Origin: a bacterium
GTDB lineage: Bacteria > Bacteroidota > Ignavibacteria > Ignavibacteriales > Ignavibacteriaceae
Reading direction: 5' to 3'
NCBI GenBank assembly: GCA_016716565.1
Contig: JADJWC010000002.1
Coordinates: forward strand, 124,001 to 188,000
Length of the DNA stretch: 64,000 nt
Positions 53,967 to 61,463 of the stretch are shown piece by piece. A program made the position numbers and the translations under genes. The notes beneath the pieces are model-generated. The model was not told the origin of the DNA and did no database searches. It saw only the letters and a program-made list of their open reading frames with translations. Within the stretch, counting starts at the first letter, position 1, and each line of letters begins with the position of its first letter.

Positions 53967-55442
53967 TTACTCGGTATACTGTTCAATTACTTTTACAATG
54001 TGTGCTTCACAAACTTTACAGAATGGTCGCTCCCCTTTTGAGAACATAATGCAATCAAGCATTGGTCGATACATTCCATTCGCAACATAACCTGCACCTT
54101 CAAAAGCACCAACTTTGCCGTAGTTGGCATTTTTCCTGAGGTATGAATCAACAAGATCGGAATGTGCCTTATCTTTTCTTGCGTAAGCATCTTCAGCAGC
54201 TTTTATTAAATCAGCAGATTGGCGTTCTCTTTTTAACTGTGCAGTTCTTTTATTCATCTCTCTTCTTTCTGCCTGCCATTTGTAATCCATTGAATCGTAT
54301 TTTGCTTTGTCCCATCTGGATGGAATTTCAATTCCCGGAGTTAAAAATTCTTTCCACTTGATATTTACAGGATCAATGAGTGCAGTAATGTTTGGCTCTA
54401 GCGGATCAAGTCCAACCGGATAAAAATCATTATACTGAACATCTGACGTATAATATTCATCGGCAAGTCCAGAAAACGAATGACCAAACTCGTGAAGGAA
54501 AAGATAATCTCTGAACTGATTATCAGTGGTAAACGTGCAGAAGAAATTATAAATACCTCCGCCGCCGTAACGTGGATGATTCACCATAATATAAATTGCA
54601 TCGTACGGAACGTGAGCAGCTAAATCTCTCACAGCCTTGTTATCTTCAGTCAGAATATATCTTTCCGATCCCATTGAATTAAAAGTACAGTTCAAAATAG
54701 TATTGCTGTACTGATCTGCAGGTGGTTCATCAATACCGCTGTCACCCGATGGTTTGTAAACACCATGAATATTAAACTTGTTTTGATTTGAATTGTATGG
54801 TTCTAAACCAAAGAAAACGTTTGTAAAATATTTGAGGTCCTTTTCGAATTTAGTTTTCTCATCAATTGTATAGCCTTCTCCGAGAATTACAACATCAACC
54901 CTGTTATGCGGATCGCCATTTGTTTCCTCATTGTAGACTGTCACCATCTTGTCTTTTATCTGATCCCTGATGATCATAATGTTAGCCGGATCGATTTCTT
55001 TTTCAAAAAATTCAAAAAGATTTTGTTTAGCATCCCGTCTTTCCATTACAAAGATGATTTTATTTTTTGGATAAGGAATAATTGCTGATTCGTGGAAAGT
55101 TTTTTTGATACCCTCTAATCCTTCTGTGCTGGTTTTGTATTCGCCGAAGTAACTATCGAATCCTTTTGAGTAAATTAATTGATTCGAAGCAGCATCGTAA
55201 ATTTTGACGCAATATCTTCCAAGATTCATTTCATCAATGAGATGAACTCTGCTACCTGCCCAGATACCGTATTTGTAAATCTGATCGAGAGTGATGAACT
55301 CATCTTTGGCGTCACCAACGTGGTGGTAATCAATCCGCATCGTTTCATCCAAAAAATATTTATTGAATTTTGCGAAATCCTGACTGATTGAAGGTGAAAT
55401 TAAAATTGAAGTTAGGAATGCAATTATGATCAGCTTTTTCAT
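53967..55442 (-). CDS. M64-family (IgA peptidase-like) metallopeptidase
   Basis: About 491 residues from the ATG at 55442 (GAGAGGAAC upstream), signal peptide 1-20. The zinc site HEFGHSFSGLADEYY (HExxH and downstream Asp, about residue 311) and the M64 start VDVVILGEGYT are present. M64 enzymes are secreted endopeptidases. No sorting domain, so it may remain periplasmic. Confidence 0.88.
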   Translation of the reverse strand: MKKLIIIAFLTSILISPSISQDFAKFNKYFLDETMRIDYHHVGDAKDEFITLDQIYKYGIWAGSRVHLIDEMNLGRYCVKIYDAASNQLIYSKGFDSYFGEYKTSTEGLEGIKKTFHESAIIPYPKNKIIFVMERRDAKQNLFEFFEKEIDPANIMIIRDQIKDKMVTVYNEETNGDPHNRVDVVILGEGYTIDEKTKFEKDLKYFTNVFFGLEPYNSNQNKFNIHGVYKPSGDSGIDEPPADQYSNTILNCTFNSMGSERYILTEDNKAVRDLAAHVPYDAIYIMVNHPRYGGGGIYNFFCTFTTDNQFRDYLFLHEFGHSFSGLADEYYTSDVQYNDFYPVGLDPLEPNITALIDPVNIKWKEFLTPGIEIPSRWDKAKYDSMDYKWQAERREMNKRTAQLKRERQSADLIKAAEDAYARKDKAHSDLVDSYLRKNANYGKVGAFEGAGYVANGMYRPMLDCIMFSKGERPFCKVCEAHIVKVIEQYTE

Positions 55443-55527
55443 TTTTGTTCCTCTCTCTTTGATAAATCGATTTTGATAATGCAAAGATATTGAAATTAGT
55501 TGAGATGAATACTTGATACCGGACCTT

Positions 55528-55546
55528 GCCTACCGGCAGGCAGGTT
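55528..55546. repeat. Short GC-rich palindrome
   Basis: TTGCCTACCGGCAGGCAGG contains TGCCT/AGGCA arms around ACCGGC. It lies in the intergenic region upstream of the M64 gene. Confidence 0.5.
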
Positions 55547-55728
55547 CCTGATTCCGTATGTTGGAATGCGTTTAAGTTCTGAATTCGCATAAAAAATAAT
55601 TTCATAATTCTGATTCTGAATTCTGTCTCCTGACTCCTCAAAAAAGCGGATTTTCTCGCCAAAAAGCCTTAAATTTGACAATGATTTTATAAGATTTAAT
55701 CCAACCAAAAAACCAAAGGAGATTCTTT

Positions 55729-57051
55729 ATGGCTCGCAAAAATGTTTTGATTATGGGTGCGGCTGGTCGCGACTTTCATAACTTCAATGTGTTCTTCAGA
55801 AACAACAGATCATACAACGTAGTTGCTTTCACTGCAACTCAAATTCCGAATATTGAGGGAAGGACTTATCCCAAACAGCTTTCCGGAAAACTTTATCCCA
55901 AAGGAATAAAAATTTACGAAGAGAAGGATCTCGAAAAATTAATTAAAGATTTAAAAGTTGATGAAGTTGTGTTTTCATATTCAGATGTTCCGTTTGATTA
56001 TGTGATGGCAAAAGCTTCGATTGTAAATGCTGCTGGAGTTTCATTCAGACTTCTTGGTGCAGGAGAGACACAAGTGAAAAGTAAAAAACCAGTTGTCGCA
56101 GTTTTAGCTGTTAGAACTGGCGCGGGAAAATCCCAGACTTCCAGAAAAGTTGTAAAAGTTTTAACCGAAGCTGGAAAGAAAGTTGTTGCAATCCGTCATC
56201 CAATGCCTTACGGCGATCTAGCAAAGCAAAAAGTTCAACGCTTTGCAACTTATGCCGATCTTACAAAACATAAATGCACAATAGAAGAAATTGAAGAATA
56301 CGAACCGCACGTTGCCCGCGGCGGTGTTATCTATGCAGGAGTTGACTACGAAGCAATTCTTCGCGAAGCAGAAAAAGAAGCGGATGTTATTTTGTGGGAT
56401 GGAGGAAATAATGATTTCTCATTCTACAAAGCTGATGTAACTTTCACTGTTGTTGACCCGCACAGGCCGGGACACGAGCTTTATTACTATCCGGGAAATA
56501 CTTCATTAAGAATGGCTGATGCCGCCGTTATTAATAAAATTGATTCGGCAGATAATGATGACATCCTCGAAGTAATTGAAAACACAAAGTTGATAAATCC
56601 CGATGCAACAATTATTGAAGCAGCCTCGCCGATTACTGTTGATAAACCATCGGTAATAAAAGGAAAAAAAGTTCTGGTTGTTGAAGATGGTCCAACATTA
56701 ACTCACGGTGAAATGCAGTACGGTGCCGGAACAATCGCTGCGCAAAAGCTTGGTGCCAGGGAGATTGTTGATCCGAGACCATACACAGTGAAAACAATTT
56801 CAGATACATTCAAAAAATATCCGAATATCGGTACGCTTCTTCCTGCAATGGGTTACGGACCTGCACAGATGAAAGATCTTGAAACAACTATTAATAAAAC
56901 TGACTGCGATTCAGTTGTAATCGGTACACCGATAGATTTGAGCAGGTATATCAAGATAAACAAACCATACACTCGGGTTAATTATGAGTTGCAGGAAATC
57001 GGGCAAAACACGATTGAAAGCGTACTCAGAGAAAAGAGAATAATTAAATAA
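55729..57051 (+). CDS. Cyclic 2,3-diphosphoglycerate synthase-like GTPase
   Basis: 440 residues. NVLIMGAAGRDFHNFNVFFR opens the family; P-loop RTGAGKSQTSR (about 126-136), VILWDGGNNDFSFYKADV and PHRPGHE follow. Members are annotated as cyclic-2,3-diphosphoglycerate synthases from archaeal work; the bacterial role is uncertain. AAGGAG 7 bases before the ATG. Confidence 0.85.
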   Translation: MARKNVLIMGAAGRDFHNFNVFFRNNRSYNVVAFTATQIPNIEGRTYPKQLSGKLYPKGIKIYEEKDLEKLIKDLKVDEVVFSYSDVPFDYVMAKASIVNAAGVSFRLLGAGETQVKSKKPVVAVLAVRTGAGKSQTSRKVVKVLTEAGKKVVAIRHPMPYGDLAKQKVQRFATYADLTKHKCTIEEIEEYEPHVARGGVIYAGVDYEAILREAEKEADVILWDGGNNDFSFYKADVTFTVVDPHRPGHELYYYPGNTSLRMADAAVINKIDSADNDDILEVIENTKLINPDATIIEAASPITVDKPSVIKGKKVLVVEDGPTLTHGEMQYGAGTIAAQKLGAREIVDPRPYTVKTISDTFKKYPNIGTLLPAMGYGPAQMKDLETTINKTDCDSVVIGTPIDLSRYIKINKPYTRVNYELQEIGQNTIESVLREKRIIK

Positions 57052-57069
57052 AAATGGCATTCAGGACGG

Positions 57070-57085
57070 TCCGGCAATTGCCGGA
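57070..57085. repeat. 16-base palindrome TCCGGCAATTGCCGGA
   Basis: A perfect palindrome identical to the one nested in the large repeat at 43688-43703. Here it stands alone in the 257-base gap between two genes. Confidence 0.6.
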
Positions 57086-57308
57086 TCGATCCGTAACTAT
57101 TCTTTATAAACTAGCATTCAACAACTTATAACTCCACTCATCAAAATCTTTTTCCGAACAATTGTAATTAAACATCTTTCTGCTTTAATTTATCACAGTT
57201 TAATAAACAATTTTCCTACAATCAGTAAATCAATATATCATACAATACTTCCTGCTGATGCACTTCTGCAGCGGAATATTTTTTCATCAATAATTTCGGA
57301 TTACTTCT

Positions 57309-60300
57309 ATGCAAAAGTTATTTAACATTTTCGTGTCAATAATTTTCCTTGCACTCTCAACAAGTCTGTTTTCTCAGGAGAGTAGTGGATCAGATTCACT
57401 AAAAAATATATCACTTACCGGACTTTCATTCAGAAGCATTGGTCCTGCGGTAACCGGAGGACGAGTAGTCGACATCGCAGTAAATCCTTTTAACTTCAGT
57501 GAGTATTATGTTGCTTCGGGACACGGTTCACTTTGGAAAACGACCAACAGTGGAGTTACATTCTCTCCTGTGTTTGATGCGAATAAATCTTATGCAATCG
57601 GTTGTGTTAAAATTGATCCGACAAACACAAATGTAGTCTGGGTCGGAACCGGTGAAAATAATAACCAGAATAATGTGATTTTTGGTGATGGTATTTACAA
57701 AAGTGAAGACGGCGGGAAAACATGGAATAATATGGGTCTGAAAGAATCACATCAGATTGGTGGCATTGCAATCGATCCGAATAATTCAAACATTGTTTAT
57801 GCAGCTGCTTATGGTTCATCGAGAGTCTCAGGCGGTGACAGAGGTATTTATAAAACAACTGACGGCGGAAAAACATGGGAAAATGTATTGAAGATTAGTG
57901 AATACACAGGCTGTTACCAGGTTCATATGGATCCAAGATTCTCAAATATTTTATATGCAGTTGCTCATCAGAGGATGAGAAATTTATACACAGGAGTTTA
58001 TGGTGGACCTGAAAGCGGTATATACCGAAGTCTTGATAATGGAGTAACCTGGGATAAATTGAAAGGTGGTTTACCTTCGGAAGATGTTGGAAGAATTGGA
58101 ATGGCAATCTCACCGGTGAATCCTGATTATCTTTTTGCAGTTGTTGAAGCGACTGAAAAAAATAAAGGGACTTATAAAAGTACTGACCGTGGTGCAAGCT
58201 GGACGAAACTAAATAGCTACAATGCATCGGCTGGGTTTTATTATCACGAACTTTATTGTGATCCTATTGACTTGGAAGGAGTTTACAGCGATGATACATT
58301 CCTTCAGGTTTCTGTTGATGGAGGAAAGACGTGGAAAAATCTTGGTGATGATAAAAAGCATGTTGACAATCACGCACTATGGATTAATCCAAACGATAAC
58401 AAACACATTCGTGCTGGCTGCGATGGAGGAGTTTATGAAACTTTTGACCAAGCTAAAAACTGGGATTTCAAATCAAACATTCCCATTGCTGAAATTTATA
58501 AGGTCACAACCGATAATGCCGAACCATTTTACAATGTTTATATCGGGACACAGGATAACAATAGTCTCGGCGGGCCTTCACGAACAATAAGTTCTGCCGG
58601 TATTGTGAATTCAGATTGGCTATTCACAAATTCAGGTGATGGTTTTGAAACACAGGTTGACTGGAAAGATCCAAATATAATTTACTCGCAGTCACAGTTT
58701 GGTGGACTTGTCCGCTTTGATAAACGAAGCGGAGAAAATCTTTTCATCCAGCCTCAGGATTTTGCGGATACCGCTTATCGTTTCGATTGGGATGCAGGAT
58801 TTATTCTTTCAAAGTTAGATAACAAAAGACTTTACTTTGGTGGAAATAAATTAATGCGAAGCGATGACCAAGGAAGTACGTGGAAAGAAATTAGTCCGGA
58901 TTTAACCAGAGGTGTTCCTCAGGAAATGCAAAAGTTAATGGGACAAAGCTGGAGTATTGATCAGCTTGCACGTAAAAGTGCAATGGCACAAATTGTAACT
59001 ATAGCTGAATCTCCTCTCGATGAAAATATTTTGTTCGTCGGTTCCGGTGATGGATTAATTCACGTTACAAATAACGGTGGAACAAACTGGACAAAAGCAA
59101 CTACTTCAGGGTTGCCCGAGTACACAAGAATACATCACATCGTTGCCTCAAATTTTGATAAGCTGGTTGCATATGCTGCCTGCCATAATTACGTTGGCGG
59201 CGATTATAAACCTTATATTTATAAAACTTCTGATGGTGGTAAGAGCTGGTTTTCGATCAATAACAATCTTCCTGAACTTGGAAGCACTTATTCAATAGCC
59301 GAAGATCACGTCGATAAAAATCTCCTATTTCTCGGAACTTTGTACGGAGTTTATTTCTCTAATGATTGCGGAAAGGAATGGATACCTATAAATAACGGAA
59401 TGCCTCCGGCCTGCGTAATGGATCTTGATATTCAGAGAAGAGAAAGTGATCTGGTTGTTTCCACATTTGGAAGAGGTGTTTTTATACTTGATGATTATTC
59501 CCCACTTCGATTTATGTCAAAAGAAACTTTACAAAAAGAAGCCGAAATATTTCCGGTTAAAGATGCTCTAATGTTTATTCAGTCAAATCCATTGGGATTC
59601 AGAGGTGTTGCATTTATGGGTGCAAGTTATTATTCAGCACCAAATCCGGAGGTGGGAGCTGTATTTACTTATTATCTGAAAGATGAATTTAAAACTCTCA
59701 AAGAGAAACGAAGAGATGAAGAGAAGAAGAAACAGAAGAATAAAGAAGACATAAAATATCCTTCGTATGAAACATTAAAAGCTGAGCAGGAGGAACCGGA
59801 AGCTTATCTTCTATTTACAATTTCAGATGAAACAGGAAATGTTGTTCGTAAAATAAAAACTGATGCTGTAAAAGGTGTTAGCCGAACTGTTTGGAATTTC
59901 AGATATACTTCTCCTACTCCAATTTCACTTGAACCATTTGATGATTCTGTTCCGTGGATTGAAGCTGATAAAGGTTATATGGTTGTTCCGGGCAAGTATT
60001 TTGTTTCACTATCAAAGTTTCAGGATGGGAAATTCACTGAATTAGTTGCACCAAAAGAATTTATTTGTAAATCGCTCAACAACACTTCTCTGCCTGCTGA
60101 AGACAAGATTGCTCTTGACGCATTCAATAAAAAAGTCGCTGAACTAACAAGAACTATCACAGGTGCAGATGCATTCAGAGGTGAGCTTGTTGATAAAATC
60201 GCTTATCTTAAAAAAGCAGTTTTAGATGGAGCGGAAGTGCCCGCATCAACTTACAATAACATTATTAGTTTAGAAGCTGATCTTAGGGATTTAAATAAAA

Positions 60301-60575
60301 AAATAAATGGCGATCCTTTAAGAGCAAGATATGAAGGAGCCTCTCCAACTTCTATTAAAGGCAGAGTCAATTTAGTTACTGCTGCACTTTGGAGTACGAC
60401 AGCAGCGCCGACGAACACTTTTATAAAATCTTACGATATTGCAGCAGCAAAGTGTGAAGAAATTTTAGGCGATTTAAAATCAATCGATGCTTCGATTAAT
60501 CAAATAGAATCTGAATTAGAAAAATCAGGAGCACCATATACACCGGGAAGAATTCCTGAATGGAGAAAAAATTAA
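57309..60575 (+). CDS. Sortilin/BNR-repeat exoprotein 1
   Basis: 1088 residues: signal peptide (about 1-23), FRSIGPAVTGGRVVDIAV start typical for the VPS10/WD40-BNR family, many Asp boxes (KSEDGGKTW, KTTDGGKTW, VSVDGGKTW; two ten-bladed-like propellers, about 35-740), then a C-terminal helical and beta region (about 800-1088). No NYPNPFNP domain. Members in Bacteroidetes are secreted; function unknown. Confidence 0.88.
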   Translation: MQKLFNIFVSIIFLALSTSLFSQESSGSDSLKNISLTGLSFRSIGPAVTGGRVVDIAVNPFNFSEYYVASGHGSLWKTTNSGVTFSPVFDANKSYAIGCVKIDPTNTNVVWVGTGENNNQNNVIFGDGIYKSEDGGKTWNNMGLKESHQIGGIAIDPNNSNIVYAAAYGSSRVSGGDRGIYKTTDGGKTWENVLKISEYTGCYQVHMDPRFSNILYAVAHQRMRNLYTGVYGGPESGIYRSLDNGVTWDKLKGGLPSEDVGRIGMAISPVNPDYLFAVVEATEKNKGTYKSTDRGASWTKLNSYNASAGFYYHELYCDPIDLEGVYSDDTFLQVSVDGGKTWKNLGDDKKHVDNHALWINPNDNKHIRAGCDGGVYETFDQAKNWDFKSNIPIAEIYKVTTDNAEPFYNVYIGTQDNNSLGGPSRTISSAGIVNSDWLFTNSGDGFETQVDWKDPNIIYSQSQFGGLVRFDKRSGENLFIQPQDFADTAYRFDWDAGFILSKLDNKRLYFGGNKLMRSDDQGSTWKEISPDLTRGVPQEMQKLMGQSWSIDQLARKSAMAQIVTIAESPLDENILFVGSGDGLIHVTNNGGTNWTKATTSGLPEYTRIHHIVASNFDKLVAYAACHNYVGGDYKPYIYKTSDGGKSWFSINNNLPELGSTYSIAEDHVDKNLLFLGTLYGVYFSNDCGKEWIPINNGMPPACVMDLDIQRRESDLVVSTFGRGVFILDDYSPLRFMSKETLQKEAEIFPVKDALMFIQSNPLGFRGVAFMGASYYSAPNPEVGAVFTYYLKDEFKTLKEKRRDEEKKKQKNKEDIKYPSYETLKAEQEEPEAYLLFTISDETGNVVRKIKTDAVKGVSRTVWNFRYTSPTPISLEPFDDSVPWIEADKGYMVVPGKYFVSLSKFQDGKFTELVAPKEFICKSLNNTSLPAEDKIALDAFNKKVAELTRTITGADAFRGELVDKIAYLKKAVLDGAEVPASTYNNIISLEADLRDLNKKINGDPLRARYEGASPTSIKGRVNLVTAALWSTTAAPTNTFIKSYDIAAAKCEEILGDLKSIDASINQIESELEKSGAPYTPGRIPEWRKN

Positions 60576-60594
60576 AAGTAAATTCGTGAACCTG

Positions 60595-60612
60595 TCCCGA
60601 CTCTTGACGGGA
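60595..60612. repeat. Short palindrome TCCCG..CGGGA
   Basis: TCCCG-ACTCTTGA-CGGGA. The arms match the in-frame palindrome at 980-996 in the sensor kinase gene. Confidence 0.5.
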
Positions 60613-60699
60613 TTAGTAGCAATAAAATTAGCCACGAATGCACGAATAATAGACTGGAATAATATTTAATTACTTAAAAATAAATTAAAAGAGGGTAAA

Positions 60700-61446
60700 A
60701 TGAAAAATCTGATTGTAACTTTCCTGCTAACGATGTTGATTACATCATTGTCTTTTTCGCAGACAGTAGATGAAATTTTAGAACAGCACTTTGCTGCTAT
60801 TGGTCAGGAAAAACTGCTTGCAACAAATACAATGTCAGCAAAAGGAAAGATTGTTCAGGGACAATTTGAAATTCCTTTCACATCATTCCAGAAAAGACCA
60901 TTCAATTTCAGATCGGAAGCTGAGTTCCAGGGAATGAAAATTTCTTCAGGTTTTGATGGAATGCAGGGATGGTCAATCAATCCAATGATGGGCTCGACTG
61001 ATCCTCAGCCGATGACTGAAGAGCAAGTTGATCGTATGAAAATTCAATCGGATTACGATGGTCTATTCTACAATTATGCAGAAAAAGGTTACACGGTTGA
61101 ATTCACAGGCAAAGAAACAATTGATGATATTGAGTCGTACGTTTTGAAACTGACAAGACCTAATGGTGATGTTATTACTTCATACATTGACGCTGAGAAT
61201 TTCGTCATGCTAAAGATGAAATCCAATTTGAAAATGCAGGGAGTAGAAACAGAAGCTGAAACTATTTTCAGCAACTACAAGTTTGTTAATGATGTACTTA
61301 TCGCTCATTCAATGGAAACTAAAATGAACGGTGAGACAATGATGCAGATGGTCCTTGAAGAAATAACATTCGACTCGGAGATGCCGGATTCATTATTTAT
61401 GATGCCGGAAGTTTTAGCACCATCGGATTCGACAAAATCTGAATAA
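60700..61446 (+). CDS. LolA/DUF4292-like outer-membrane-associated protein
   Basis: 248 residues with a signal peptide (about 1-21) and a fold like LolA: VDEILEQHFAAIGQEKLLA, then FQKRPFNFRSEAEFQG and GMQGWSINPM, YVLKLTRPNGDVITSYID. Such proteins bind hydrophobic ligands in the periplasm. GAGGG precedes the ATG. It is 17 bases before the next gene and in an operon with the two sortilin-like genes. Confidence 0.82.
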   Translation: MKNLIVTFLLTMLITSLSFSQTVDEILEQHFAAIGQEKLLATNTMSAKGKIVQGQFEIPFTSFQKRPFNFRSEAEFQGMKISSGFDGMQGWSINPMMGSTDPQPMTEEQVDRMKIQSDYDGLFYNYAEKGYTVEFTGKETIDDIESYVLKLTRPNGDVITSYIDAENFVMLKMKSNLKMQGVETEAETIFSNYKFVNDVLIAHSMETKMNGETMMQMVLEEITFDSEMPDSLFMMPEVLAPSDSTKSE

Positions 61447-61463
61447 AATTTAAGGTGAGTAAA

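Noticed and set aside
55528..55546. Riboswitch or attenuator upstream of the GTPase gene
   Set aside because: The palindrome is a common short repeat in these genomes, and no ordered helices of a known riboswitch are visible.
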